Assembly (NCBI RefSeq): GCF_009932555.1
Contig: NZ_BLJO01000003.1
Location: forward strand, 248,001 to 312,000
Length of the DNA stretch: 64,000 bases
Source of the DNA: Steroidobacter agaridevorans
Lineage (GTDB): Bacteria > Pseudomonadota > Gammaproteobacteria > Steroidobacterales > Steroidobacteraceae
Reading direction: 5' to 3'
Each line of letters opens with the position of its first letter. Position 1 is the first letter of the stretch. The translations under genes were made by a program, and so were the position numbers. The notes below the pieces were generated by a model. That model did no database searches, was not told the origin of the DNA, and saw only the letters and a list, made by a program, of their open reading frames with translations. This document shows, in pieces, positions 32,518 through 41,413 of the stretch.

Positions 32518-34077
32518 TCATAGTCCCAGGCTGCCGGGATTCATCAGGTTGTTCGGATCGACGGCCCGCTTCACCGCTTGCAACAGCTCCCACGCGCGCG
32601 GATCGCTTGCTTGCTTCAGCGGATAAGCGCGACCGACCTGCAAATGAGTCGCGCCCAGCTCGCGGAAGATTCCGATGAGTGACGTGCGCAACTGCTTGAC
32701 CAATGCGCGAGCCGACTCATTCGCGGGAAACTGTTTGAGCTTGGCGAGATGCGCCGACTCGACGGAGCGGCGGTGGATGTCCTGCAACTCATCCGGCCAA
32801 TAGAACACGGGCTCGATCAGACAAGTGGAGCGATTGACCGCGCACAGCAACGCGCCGGTTGTCACTCCGTTGTCCGTCATGGCAGTCGCATGCTCGGCAA
32901 ACATGGCTTGAATGCGATTCCAGCCTTCGACCAGTCGGCTGTGCGGCAGGAAGCCGTGCACTGGCACCCAGCGCTCGCCTTCCGGTCCGACCATCGAATT
33001 CACCGGCGGGAACGGATTGGCACGCAGGATCTTGGGAATCGTGTTCTCGACACCGTGGCCGCCGAATTGAACGGCGATGGCTTCCACCGCTTTCATATCG
33101 GCATCGACCGCGCTTTGATGGCGGCCCTCGGCGATCACATGCAGCGAGAAGTGAGCGTCATCGAGGAACGAGCGGCCGGCGGCGACGACTTTCGCGCCTT
33201 CCTTAAGAGCTTTCCATGCCGACCCCTGCGCCTTCATCATGTTGACCAGCGACTGCGCATCCTTGGTCAGGCTCTCGCGCTTCATGCGTTGAGCTTGCAG
33301 GTTCGGATCGAAGCCGAAACATTCAGATGCCAGCCCCTCGCGTGAGACCGCGCTCATGGCTTTGAAGTAACCCTCCGCCTCGGGGAAGCTGAAAGAGCCG
33401 TACGCAAAGGCGGTGCCTTCGCGAACCACTTGCAAGGTGATCGTCGCTTTCACGCCCAGCGCGCCACAATCGGCGGCGAACAGGCCGGTGATATCGGGGC
33501 CAAACGTACGGAAGAAGTCGCTGCCAGTCTTCACCAGGGTTCCGTCAGCGAGCACGACTTCGAAACTGATCGCCGCATTGACGACCGTGCCGCCGGACGC
33601 GCCCCAGAAGATGCCGTTCTGACTCATGCCGCCACCGACGGTGGCGTTGATGCCAGACAAGGTGCCCCAGGCCAGCGCCCGCAATCCCTTCGGTTTCAAC
33701 GTGCGCTGTAACTGATCCCACGTGCAACCAGCTTCGACGGTCACAGTCATGTCCGTCTCATTGATCTCGAGCACGCGGTTCATCGCGGCCGTATCGACGA
33801 GCAGCGCTTGTTTGCTTGGCGCGAGATAGCCGCCCGTGTAGCTCATGCCGCCGCCGCGAGGAATGATTGCGACACCGGCTTTAGTAGCCGCCGCGATTCC
33901 GCGAGCGAGCTCCTCTTTGTTGTTCGGACGAAGCACGGCGAGCGCAGTTTCGCCGCCGCTGTAAACATCGTGCGAGTAGTAGCGCAGTTCGGCCGGATCG
34001 GTCACCAAGGCTTGTGGGCCGACGGCGGCAGCAATCGCCGCCAGGGGATCGTTTGCAATGTGCATCGAAGCGTTCAT
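32518..34077 (-). CDS. FAD-binding oxidoreductase, VAO/GlcD-type
   Basis: A 519-residue flavoprotein with an N-terminal PCMH-type FAD domain (VLRPNNKEELARGIAAATKAG, IPRGGGMSYTGGY, GTLSGINATVGGGMSQNG) and a C-terminal FAD-oxidase-like cap ending in VDPNNLMNPGSLGL. Relatives include 4-cresol dehydrogenase, vanillyl-alcohol oxidase and D-lactate/glycolate oxidases. The start is ATG 34077 (MNASMHIAND), 14 bp after the MFS stop; the longer upstream frame is a shadow of the MFS gene. Covalent flavin attachment could not be judged. It probably oxidises a phenolic or 2-hydroxy-acid intermediate. Confidence 0.92.
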   Translation of the reverse strand: MNASMHIANDPLAAIAAAVGPQALVTDPAELRYYSHDVYSGGETALAVLRPNNKEELARGIAAATKAGVAIIPRGGGMSYTGGYLAPSKQALLVDTAAMNRVLEINETDMTVTVEAGCTWDQLQRTLKPKGLRALAWGTLSGINATVGGGMSQNGIFWGASGGTVVNAAISFEVVLADGTLVKTGSDFFRTFGPDITGLFAADCGALGVKATITLQVVREGTAFAYGSFSFPEAEGYFKAMSAVSREGLASECFGFDPNLQAQRMKRESLTKDAQSLVNMMKAQGSAWKALKEGAKVVAAGRSFLDDAHFSLHVIAEGRHQSAVDADMKAVEAIAVQFGGHGVENTIPKILRANPFPPVNSMVGPEGERWVPVHGFLPHSRLVEGWNRIQAMFAEHATAMTDNGVTTGALLCAVNRSTCLIEPVFYWPDELQDIHRRSVESAHLAKLKQFPANESARALVKQLRTSLIGIFRELGATHLQVGRAYPLKQASDPRAWELLQAVKRAVDPNNLMNPGSLGL

Positions 34078-34091
34078 ATCAAGCGCCGGGA

Positions 34092-35390
34092 TCAGGAAGC
34101 GCGGACCAGCTCGGGGTCGGCGTCGGAGTTGGGCTCGGCGAATTTGTCGTTGTAGCGGCCCAGCGCCAGCAGCATGGCGCCACCCACGGCGAACAACACC
34201 ATCGCGACCAGCAGCATCGGATCGTAGCCACCGGTGCGGTCGCGCACGATGCCGTAGATGATGGGGGAGATCGCCGAGCCAATGCCGAAGGGCATGTAGA
34301 GCACGCCGTAGATGCGGCCGTAATGCGCCATGCCGAAATACTTCGCGGCGAGGAACGCGATCACGTCGGACTCCGCGCCGGCAGCGAAGCCGAGCAGGAA
34401 CGCGCCCGTCATCACCAATGGCAGACTGGTGTCTGTTCCCATCAACAGATAACAAGCCAGTGCGGGCAACAGCAGGGCAGGGAAGGCGACGCCCGGCGCC
34501 CAGAAGCGATCGAACAGGAAACCAACGAGGAGTCGTCCAGTGAGAATGCCGATGGCGACGACGCCGAGCACGCTCGCGGCGACTTGAGCCGAGAAGCCAT
34601 GCAGCCCGACGATCTGCGCGATGTGAATGTGAGCACCGCCGTACGCGAACGCGATCATCAGGATCGAGCCGAGCAGCACCCAAAAACGATAGCCGCGCGC
34701 GGCTTGTGCGAGCGTGATGCCAGCGACTTTTCCGTCCGCTCCACCGACACCGGCGGGGCGCTCGTCGGCGCGCGGCTCACGAAACCACAAATAACCGATC
34801 GGCAGTGCGACCAGTATCGGCAACAGTGCGACGACCGGAAACGCCATGCGCCAGCCCCCGGCGGCGATGGCGCGCTGTGCGATTTGAGGAACGACCAGCG
34901 CGGCGAGGCTCGTGCCCAACAACATGATGCCGAGCGCGAGGCCGCGATTGCGGTTGAACCATAAGCTGACGGCGCGACTCCAGGTCACCGGCGTCGAGCC
35001 GATGCCGATGGCGCCGAGCGCCGCCCAGAACAAGAAATAACCGCCCAGCGAGCCGGGCAGAAAGTAGAACGAGCCGAACATCAGCCCGAACAGGAACAAC
35101 GACAACAAAGCGACGGGCCGGACGCCGAAGCGGTCGGCCAGCCCGCCGAACACCGGCGCGAGCAACGAAGCGATCAGACCGAAGATGGTCACGCCCGCGC
35201 TCACCGAGGCGAAATCCCACCCGAATTCCTTGTGGATCGGGCCCATCACCAGCGGCAGCACGTTGAACGGCAACGGCGAGGCGCCGCACGCCACGCCGAG
35301 CAACGCCGCCACCAGCGGTTTGGAGCCCCGCTTGAATTCCGAAGCTGGCCGCGCCGACGTGGTGTCGGCGCGGCTTTCGCCTGCTGTCAT
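34092..35390 (-). CDS. MFS transporter, oxalate/formate antiporter-like
   Basis: A 432-residue inner-membrane carrier with about 12 hydrophobic segments. GGLADRFGVRPVALLSL matches the loop 2-3 MFS signature. Overall pattern (MGPIHKEFGWDFASVSAGVTIFG, and GAESDVIAFLAAKYFGMAHYGRIYG near the end) resembles the oxalate/formate-antiporter/monocarboxylate group. The start at 35390 overlaps the receptor stop as ATGA, so it is translationally coupled to the TonB receptor; the ATG at 35420 is inside the receptor gene. It likely carries the receptor's ligand into the cytoplasm. Confidence 0.93.
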   Translation of the reverse strand: MTAGESRADTTSARPASEFKRGSKPLVAALLGVACGASPLPFNVLPLVMGPIHKEFGWDFASVSAGVTIFGLIASLLAPVFGGLADRFGVRPVALLSLFLFGLMFGSFYFLPGSLGGYFLFWAALGAIGIGSTPVTWSRAVSLWFNRNRGLALGIMLLGTSLAALVVPQIAQRAIAAGGWRMAFPVVALLPILVALPIGYLWFREPRADERPAGVGGADGKVAGITLAQAARGYRFWVLLGSILMIAFAYGGAHIHIAQIVGLHGFSAQVAASVLGVVAIGILTGRLLVGFLFDRFWAPGVAFPALLLPALACYLLMGTDTSLPLVMTGAFLLGFAAGAESDVIAFLAAKYFGMAHYGRIYGVLYMPFGIGSAISPIIYGIVRDRTGGYDPMLLVAMVLFAVGGAMLLALGRYNDKFAEPNSDADPELVRAS

Positions 35391-37858
35391 CAGAAGTTGA
35401 ACCTCGTGCGAAGCATCCACTGCATCGGAGCGTTGATGTAGGCAGTGTTGGCCAGCGATGTGTTGACCGCCGTCTCATTGAAGCAGTTCGTGCACTCGGC
35501 CGCCACCAGCCAGCGATCGTCCGCTCCGAACAACGTCAACGTGGCATTCACGAACCAGGCCTCGGGGCTGTACGAGCCGGTGATGTAGTCGCCGCTGTAC
35601 GGGTTGGAGGGGAACGTGCCGTTGGTGCCAGTGACCGAGCCGCTGTAGATGGTCAGGTTGTTGGTCGACACTTCCTGCTCGGTGCGATAGCTGGCGTTGA
35701 GCGAAGGCACCAACGTCATGCGGCTCGAGCCCAGCGGGATGTCATAGCTTGCACCGAACGAGAGCGTCACGTCCGGTGTGCGCACCGGTTCGGCGATCTG
35801 ACCTTCGGCGGTGATGATGCCGGCGGCGCAGGCGGCGACGGCGGGGCTGGCGTTCGGAATCGCACCGGTCGACAGCTGTTGCTGACACAAGCGTTGTTGC
35901 GCGCTCACCGACTGGATGCCGTACTCGTCGAAATCCGGCGCATTGCGGTCGATCTTGTACTTGTCATCCTGGTAGCCGACGTTCAGGTACGTGGTCAAGC
36001 CGTCGATCGGCATGTACGTGAGCTCCAGCTCGATGCCCTTGTTCTCGTAATCCGCGAAGTTGCGGGTCAGGAACGTCATCGAGCCGTTGGCGTTGAGCAG
36101 CGCCGACGGGGTCTGCAGGTCGGCCACGTCCAGGTAGAAGAGCGTCACGTTGGCGCGCAGGCGATTGTTCAGCCAGTCGGTCTTGGCGCCGGTCTCGTAG
36201 CTCCACACCTTCTCAGGGCCGAACGGCAGGACGCTGCGAGCCGGCGTGCTGCGGGCGTTCCAGCCGCCGGACTTCATGCCGCGGGTCGCCGAGGCGAACA
36301 GCAGCACGTCGCCAGAAGGCTGATAGTTGACGGCGAAGCGCGGTGTCCACATGTCCGTGCCCATCTCTCGCGGAATCGGCTTGCCGGACGGGGAGATCAG
36401 GTTGACGTTGTCCATGCACGTCGCCTCGATCGTGCCGTCGTTACAGCTCGGACGATTGTCGCGGATCGACATCTTCTTGGTTTCGTCGGTGTAGCGGATG
36501 CCGGCCGTGAGCTTCCACTCGTCGGTGACGTTGAAGTCGGCCTGCGCGTAACCGGCGAGGGCTTCGGTCGTGTTGTCCAGCACGCGGTCTGCGAGCAGCA
36601 GCGTGTCGCCGAAGATGTCGGCGAAGTCCGTCGTGTTCTTCTCATCGAGGTAGTACACGCCCGCGACCAGGTCGGCGAAGCCGTCGCCGAGGCTGCCGTT
36701 CAACTTGATTTCCTGGCTGAACTGCTCGTGCGAGCCGTCATTGAGGATCGTGAAGCCGCCACGGGTGAAGCCGCGAACCGGCGGAGTCGGCGAGGCCAGC
36801 GACGGGCCGCCACGGCCATCGTAGAAGTCCAGCGCATATTGCTGGGTCGTGTCGACGTAGCCGGTGATGAAGCTCAACTGGAAGTCCGGGCTCAAGTCGA
36901 TCTGGAAGTTCGAGGTGAGCAGATCGGTCTCCGAGCGGGCGCCCAGCAGATAGTTGGCCTTGCGGCCCGAGATCACCAGCGGGGCGTACGGCGCAGCGCC
37001 GGTTGCGCCTTCACGCAGGCCGGTGGTCGCGAAGCGGCCGTTGCAGTCGGCGGGATTCGCCGGGTTGCACTCGAAGTTGAGGATGTTCTCGCCATCGGCC
37101 TCGATCTTGGCAAACGAAGCCGACCAGGAAATCGTATCGGTGAAGTCGGCCTTCAGGCCGACGCGGGCGCCCCAGCCGTCGTCGTCGTTCAGACGATCGC
37201 CGGTGGTGACATTCTTCACGTAGCCGTCGTCTTCCTGCCAGTAACCGCTGAACTTCACCGCCAGCTTGTCGAGCACCGGCACATCGATGGAGCCGCGTGC
37301 GACCTGCTTGTTGTAGCGGCCATAGCCGATCTCGGCGTAGCCACCCAGCTCGTCGCCGGGATCCGCCATGATCATGCGCACCGCGCCGCCGGTGGTGTTG
37401 CGGCCGAACAGGGTGCCCTGCGGACCGCGCAGCACTTCGACGCGCTCGACGTCGAACAAGCTCAGGTTGTTGGCGTTCTGGCGGCTCAGATAGATGTCGT
37501 CGACGTAAGTGCCGACCGGCGGGTCGAAGGTGGCCACCGTCTCGCTGTTGCCCAGGCCGCGCAGATAGAACGCGTTCGCCGAGCCGAGGCCGGTGTTGTT
37601 CTGGGCCACCATGTTCGGGATGTACTGACCGATCTGCAGGGTGTTCGACACGCCCTGGCTGGTCAGCTGTTCGGCGGAAAACGCCGAGATTGCGATCGGC
37701 ACTTCCTGTGCGCTTTCGGTGCGGCGCTGGGCCGTCACGATGACTTCTGTGATGCCCGACGAGGCGCCCTCGTCGGATCCCGCATCGGTCTGTGCGTACA
37801 GCGGCATGGTCACGAGGCTGGTCGTCAGAGCTGTGGCCAGGCCAAACAGATTGCGCAT
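35390..37858 (-). CDS. TonB-dependent receptor, first gene of seven-gene operon
   Basis: An 822-residue outer-membrane receptor with signal peptide (TSLVTMPLYAQ), TonB-box-like ITEVIVTAQRR, plug motifs (VGTYVDDIYLSR, VLRGPQGTLFGRNTTGGAVRM), a long barrel and a terminal Phe (MLRTRFNF). It is the FecA-like iron-complex receptor type often recruited for plant or aromatic substrates. ATG 37858 follows GGGAGGGG; the frame open to 37984 includes the operator and is rejected. The TTGTCCGGACAA palindrome lies 38 bp upstream. Downstream coupling to a carrier and an FAD oxidase points to uptake of an organic substrate rather than iron. Confidence 0.95.
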   Translation of the reverse strand: MRNLFGLATALTTSLVTMPLYAQTDAGSDEGASSGITEVIVTAQRRTESAQEVPIAISAFSAEQLTSQGVSNTLQIGQYIPNMVAQNNTGLGSANAFYLRGLGNSETVATFDPPVGTYVDDIYLSRQNANNLSLFDVERVEVLRGPQGTLFGRNTTGGAVRMIMADPGDELGGYAEIGYGRYNKQVARGSIDVPVLDKLAVKFSGYWQEDDGYVKNVTTGDRLNDDDGWGARVGLKADFTDTISWSASFAKIEADGENILNFECNPANPADCNGRFATTGLREGATGAAPYAPLVISGRKANYLLGARSETDLLTSNFQIDLSPDFQLSFITGYVDTTQQYALDFYDGRGGPSLASPTPPVRGFTRGGFTILNDGSHEQFSQEIKLNGSLGDGFADLVAGVYYLDEKNTTDFADIFGDTLLLADRVLDNTTEALAGYAQADFNVTDEWKLTAGIRYTDETKKMSIRDNRPSCNDGTIEATCMDNVNLISPSGKPIPREMGTDMWTPRFAVNYQPSGDVLLFASATRGMKSGGWNARSTPARSVLPFGPEKVWSYETGAKTDWLNNRLRANVTLFYLDVADLQTPSALLNANGSMTFLTRNFADYENKGIELELTYMPIDGLTTYLNVGYQDDKYKIDRNAPDFDEYGIQSVSAQQRLCQQQLSTGAIPNASPAVAACAAGIITAEGQIAEPVRTPDVTLSFGASYDIPLGSSRMTLVPSLNASYRTEQEVSTNNLTIYSGSVTGTNGTFPSNPYSGDYITGSYSPEAWFVNATLTLFGADDRWLVAAECTNCFNETAVNTSLANTAYINAPMQWMLRTRFNF

Positions 37859-37886
37859 ATTCCCCTCCCGTTGTTCTCGAAGCGCG

Positions 37887-37909
37887 GCAAAAAAGTTGTC
37901 CGGACAAAT
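37887..37909. promoter_or_regulatory. TTGTCCGGACAA operator, copy 2
   Basis: The perfect 12-bp palindrome at 37896-37907 is preceded by six A residues and a G. It ends 28 bp before the receptor's ribosome-binding region. It is identical over 23 bp to copy 3 and over 17 bp to the site at 23248-23264. Confidence 0.7.
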
Positions 37910-37996
37910 CTCACTAAACGCGCACCTTGTCAAGCGTGCACTGGGCGGGCTGCGAGCGCGCGCCGCGGGAAACCGCCGCCGCACAATGCTTTAGAG

Positions 37997-38008
37997 TTGT
38001 ATGGACAA
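37997..38008. promoter_or_regulatory. Degenerate TTGT-N4-ACAA site
   Basis: TTGTATGGACAA keeps both arms of the operator but has an asymmetric centre. It lies midway between the two perfect copies. It could be a weaker auxiliary site. Confidence 0.4.
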
Positions 38009-38094
38009 TTGTAACGGCGCGCATTCTGCGACTTGGCCCGGCGCCGCGCAGGCGTCGCATGCGCGCTGCAATGCTGTGCAAAAAAAGGCCGCTT

Positions 38095-38117
38095 GCAAAA
38101 AAGTTGTCCGGACAAAT
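38095..38117. promoter_or_regulatory. TTGTCCGGACAA operator, copy 3
   Basis: A perfect palindrome at 38104-38115 with the same A-tract as copy 2 and in the same orientation. It lies about 95 bp before the start of the membrane-protein/citramalyl-CoA operon and probably controls it. Confidence 0.7.
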
Positions 38118-38209
38118 ACCATGGGCGCTATGATGATTACGAGCCTGTAATCGAGCGCCCACGAAGCGCAGTCGGCGCCAGGCAAAAGACGACGGGAGAT
38201 GCACGAGCG

Positions 38210-38881
38210 ATGCCACTGATGTATCCGACACTGGTTTATCTGCACCTGCTGTTGTTCGTGCTCTGGCTCGGTGCAGACGTCGGTGTGTTCGTGCTCGGAC
38301 AGCACTTTCGCAAGCGGGAGACCTACACGCTCGAGCAGCGCCTGGCGTTGCTGAAGTTGCTGGTGCAGGTGGACATGGTGCCGCGTACTGCGTGGGCGCT
38401 CATGGTGCCGCTGTCTCTGTCGGTGGTTTCGGCCGGTGGTTGGTGGGCCGTGCCGGGCTGGCTGCTCGCGGCGGCGTGGCTGGCGGGATTGGTCTGGCTG
38501 TGGCTGGTGTGGGATGCCCATCTGCACGATCAAACACCGCGCGCCGCGCGCAATCGCAAGATCGAGTTCTGGCTCAAATGTTTCATCATGGTCGGTTATC
38601 TGTGGATCGGCGCGCAGTCGCTGGCGACAGGTGCGCCGCTGATTCCGACCTGGCTCGCGGCCAAAGCATTTCTGTTCGGCGTGATCTTCGCGGCCGCCAT
38701 CATGATCGATGTTGCATTCAAGCCGGTGGGGCCGCAGTTGGGACGCCTGATCAAGGAAGGCTCGAGCGACGCCACCGAGAAGCCGCTGCGCGCCACGATG
38801 GATCGCACGCGCTGGTGGGTGTGGGCCGTTTACCTGTTGCTGGTCGTGACTTCGTATCTCGGCGCGGTGAAGCCGCTATGA
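38210..38881 (+). CDS. Hypothetical integral membrane protein
   Basis: A 223-residue inner-membrane protein with five or six hydrophobic segments (LVYLHLLLFVLWLGADVGVFVLG; a Trp-rich stretch near residues 75-105; a Phe/Ile-rich segment near 160-175; and a final one near the C-terminus). The first segment with conserved His and Trp resembles CopD-like or cytochrome-like membrane proteins, but no heme ligand pattern is certain. ATG 38210 is preceded by GGGAG at a longish spacing; ATG 38219 is an alternative. It overlaps the CitE-like gene by ATGA and so leads that operon. Confidence 0.82.
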   Translation: MPLMYPTLVYLHLLLFVLWLGADVGVFVLGQHFRKRETYTLEQRLALLKLLVQVDMVPRTAWALMVPLSLSVVSAGGWWAVPGWLLAAAWLAGLVWLWLVWDAHLHDQTPRAARNRKIEFWLKCFIMVGYLWIGAQSLATGAPLIPTWLAAKAFLFGVIFAAAIMIDVAFKPVGPQLGRLIKEGSSDATEKPLRATMDRTRWWVWAVYLLLVVTSYLGAVKPL

Positions 38882-39729
38882 CGAACGCGGCAAACGATAT
38901 CGCCAGTCTGCTGTTCGTACCGGGCAGCAAGCCCGAACGCACATCGAAAGCGCTGGCCGCGGCGGCCCGCGTTGTTTGTATCGATCTCGAAGATTCGGTC
39001 CCCGCATCCGACAAGGTCACGGCGCGGGCCGCCGCGCTCGCTGCGTTGGCTGCGGGCGATCGACGCCTCGCTCTGCGTATCAATGGCATCAAGACGCGCG
39101 CCGGCTTGGAAGATTTGCTGGCGCTCGTCAATGCGAACGTCGCGCCGCCGTTGTTGTTGGTGCCGATGGTCGAGAGCGCAGCTGAGATCGCGGTCGTTAC
39201 AGCGGCGTTCGACGGCAACGCGCCGGCCATCGTGCCGTTGATCGAAACGGTAAAGGGATTGCGGGCGGCGCATGAAATTGCGGCTGCACCGGGCGTCGGC
39301 GCAATGATGTTCGGTGGCGGCGATTTCGCCGCCGAGCTCGGCGTGGCACTGGCGTGGGAACCGCTACTCGCCGCGCGCGGCGCTTTCATTCTCGCGTGCG
39401 CGGGTGCAGGCGTCGGCGCTATCGATGTTCCATTCATCGGTCTCGACGATCAGCAAGGTTTGATTGCGGAGACCCGGGCCGCGAAGCAATTGGGATTCAC
39501 GGGCAAGGCGGCGATTCATCCGGCGCAGGTCGATGCAATCAACGCAGTGATGTTGCCGACGGCGGAAGAAATCGCCGAGGCGCAGCAGGCAGCACAAGTA
39601 TTCGCAGCGGCCAACGGCGCCGCTGTGCGTTTCAAAGGCCGCATGCTCGAAGCACCGATCATGCGCCGTTATCGACGAATTCTGGATCAAAGCAGTTTGA
39701 CGAACATGCGGAGCGAGCACGATGCGTGA
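38878..39729 (+). CDS. CitE-like HpcH/HpaI lyase (probable citramalyl/malyl-CoA lyase)
   Basis: A 283-residue aldolase-type lyase. Seen: LLFVPGSKPE, VCIDLEDSVPASDK (acid/metal residues), LRINGIKT, VPLIETVKGL (metal Glu) and MFGGGDFAAELG (metal Asp). This matches the CitE/L-malyl-CoA/(S)-citramalyl-CoA lyase family, which splits a 3-hydroxyacyl-CoA into acetyl-CoA plus a 2-oxoacid. It overlaps the MaoC gene by 8 bp. With a mesaconyl-CoA-hydratase-like MaoC protein and CoA-transferases, (S)-citramalyl-CoA to acetyl-CoA and pyruvate is the best guess; malyl-CoA is the alternative. Confidence 0.92.
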   Translation: MTNAANDIASLLFVPGSKPERTSKALAAAARVVCIDLEDSVPASDKVTARAAALAALAAGDRRLALRINGIKTRAGLEDLLALVNANVAPPLLLVPMVESAAEIAVVTAAFDGNAPAIVPLIETVKGLRAAHEIAAAPGVGAMMFGGGDFAAELGVALAWEPLLAARGAFILACAGAGVGAIDVPFIGLDDQQGLIAETRAAKQLGFTGKAAIHPAQVDAINAVMLPTAEEIAEAQQAAQVFAAANGAAVRFKGRMLEAPIMRRYRRILDQSSLTNMRSEHDA

Positions 39730-40231
39730 TGGGGTCATTGAAGTCAGTCCGGGCCGCTATCGCGAGAGCTTTGGACGTTATTACGAGGATTTCGTGGTGG
39801 GGCACGTGTATGAGCACCGTCCCGGACGCACGATTACCGATACCGACAACGTGTGGTTCACGTTGCTCACCATGAACACGCACCCGGCGCACTTCGATTA
39901 CGAGTTCGCCAAGAAGACCGAATTCAAGAAGCCGCTGGTGTGCTCGCCGTTCACGGTCGCGCTGATGGTCGGCATGAGCGTCTCGGACGTGAGTCAGAAG
40001 GCGGTCGCCAACCTGGGCTGGGACAACATCCGGATGTCACATCCGCTGTTCCCCGGCGACACGCTGTATGCCGAGAGCGAAGTCATCGACAAGCGGGAAT
40101 CCGCCAAGCGTCCCGAGCAGGGCATCGTGACCGTCAAGACGACGGGCAAGAACCAGCACGGCGACATCGTCTGTACATTCAGCCGGACCATGCTGATCTG
40201 GAAGCGCGGTTGCGGTCCGGTCGGCGACTGA
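39722..40231 (+). CDS. MaoC-like hydratase (mesaconyl/itaconyl-CoA hydratase-like)
   Basis: A 169-residue hot-dog protein. The active-site stretch TDTDNVWFTLLTMNTHPAHFD carries the Asp/His pair expected for MaoC-type hydratases, and its TMNTHP form resembles mesaconyl-CoA hydratases. FKKPLVCSPFTVALMVGMSV and MSHPLFPGDTLYAESEV are also family-typical. It probably adds water to a branched unsaturated C5 acyl-CoA, producing the substrate of the adjacent CitE-like lyase. Confidence 0.92.
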   Translation: MRDGVIEVSPGRYRESFGRYYEDFVVGHVYEHRPGRTITDTDNVWFTLLTMNTHPAHFDYEFAKKTEFKKPLVCSPFTVALMVGMSVSDVSQKAVANLGWDNIRMSHPLFPGDTLYAESEVIDKRESAKRPEQGIVTVKTTGKNQHGDIVCTFSRTMLIWKRGCGPVGD

Positions 40232-40243
40232 GGGATCTCATAA

Positions 40244-41413
40244 GTGTCAGCACATTCGCAACGGCGCATCGACGCGTCCGCGGAACAGGCTCTGCTCGAG
40301 GCGATCGACCGCTGGGTCGAGCGCGAGGTGCGCCCGGTCGTGATGCATCACGACCATAACGACATCTGGCCGGCCGAGCTGGTCGAGCAGATGAAAGAGA
40401 TGGGGCTGTTCGGCGCCACCATCGGCCAGGATTACGAGGGGCTGGGCCTGCCGGCGACCACGTACGCGAAGATCATCGCCAAGATCTCTTCCTACTGGAT
40501 GGCGATCACCGGCATCGTCAACTCGCATCTGATCATGGCCGCGGCGGTCGAGCGCTTCGGCACGGAAGATCAGAAGCAGCAATGGCTGCCGAAATTTGCT
40601 TCCGGCGAGATTCGCGGCGGTCTGGCGTTGACCGAGCCCGATGCGGGCACCGATTTGCAGGCCATTCGCACGACCGCAGTTCGCGACGGCGATGATTACA
40701 TCATCAATGGCACCAAGACCTGGATCACCAACGGCATCCAGGGCAGCTGCTTCGCCGTGCTGGTCAAGACCGATCCGAAGGCTGAGCCGCGTTACAACGG
40801 CATGAGCTTTTTCGTTTGCCCCAAGGGCCCGGGCTTCAGCGTCGGCAAGAAGTTCGACAAGCTCGGTTACAAGGCCATCGATAGCGCCGAGCTGGTGTTC
40901 GAGAACTATCGGGTGCCGGCGGCGAATCTGATCGGCGGCAAAGAGGGGCAGGGTTTCTTCCAGGCCACCGGCGGTTTGGAGCTCGGCCGCATCAACGTCG
41001 CCGCTCGCGGCGTCGGCTTGGCGGAAGGCTCGCTGCGTCTCGCGACGGCTTATGCGCAGGTGAGAAAGACCATGGGCAAGCCGATTGCCCAGCATCAGGC
41101 CATCCAGCTCAAGTTGGGCGAGATGGTGACGCGCGCCGAGGCGGCTCGTTTGCTCGTGACCAACGCGGCTGAAGCCTACGATCGCGGCGAACGCTGCGAC
41201 ATGGAAGCGGGCATGGCGAAGTACTTTGCTTCCGAAGCCGCGGTCCGCAACTCCGAAGAGGCCATGCGCATCTTCGGCGGCTACAGCTACTCCAAGGAAT
41301 ACGAGATCGAGCGCTTCTACCGGGACGCGCTGCTCATGTGCATCGGCGAGGGCACCAACGAAATGCAACGGATGATCATCGCCAAGCAGTGGCTGAAGAG
41401 GAACCCGGCATGA
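40244..41413 (+). CDS. Acyl-CoA dehydrogenase
   Basis: A 389-residue flavoenzyme. Seen: LALTEPDAGTDLQAIRTTA and TWITNGIQG (FAD contacts), GLELGRINVAARGVGLA, and YRDALLMCIGEGTNEMQRMI, with the Glu of GEGTNE at the usual catalytic-base position. The start is GTG 40244 with GAGGGA upstream. In an operon for C5 dicarboxylyl-CoA chemistry it may oxidise a saturated dicarboxylyl-CoA such as methylsuccinyl-CoA or glutaryl-CoA. The sequence closely resembles glutaryl/isobutyryl-type ACADs in layout, so the exact substrate is open. It overlaps the next gene by ATGA. Confidence 0.93.
   Translation: MSAHSQRRIDASAEQALLEAIDRWVEREVRPVVMHHDHNDIWPAELVEQMKEMGLFGATIGQDYEGLGLPATTYAKIIAKISSYWMAITGIVNSHLIMAAAVERFGTEDQKQQWLPKFASGEIRGGLALTEPDAGTDLQAIRTTAVRDGDDYIINGTKTWITNGIQGSCFAVLVKTDPKAEPRYNGMSFFVCPKGPGFSVGKKFDKLGYKAIDSAELVFENYRVPAANLIGGKEGQGFFQATGGLELGRINVAARGVGLAEGSLRLATAYAQVRKTMGKPIAQHQAIQLKLGEMVTRAEAARLLVTNAAEAYDRGERCDMEAGMAKYFASEAAVRNSEEAMRIFGGYSYSKEYEIERFYRDALLMCIGEGTNEMQRMIIAKQWLKRNPA

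Larger units (their letters stand above)
37859..38209. promoter_or_regulatory. Divergent regulatory region with operator repeats
   Basis: A 351-bp non-coding region between the divergent receptor and membrane-protein genes. It contains two identical 23-bp sequences (37887-37909 and 38095-38117), each an A-tract followed by TTGTCCGGACAA, and a degenerate site TTGTATGGACAA at 37997-38008 that runs into the palindrome ACAATTGT. The three sites are spaced about 100 bp apart, which could allow DNA looping or separate control of each promoter. No open frame here looks coding. Confidence 0.65.

Noticed and set aside
32518-34683. 721-residue version of the FAD oxidase
   Set aside because: The first 200 residues overlap the upstream MFS gene in another frame and look like shadow sequence; the start at 34077 is in the proper place.
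35879-38014. 711-residue open frame antisense to the TonB receptor
   Set aside because: Low-complexity Arg/His/Val/Asp/Glu composition typical of the reverse strand of a GC-rich gene; no family motif, no good ribosome-binding site, and the opposite strand is a clear receptor.
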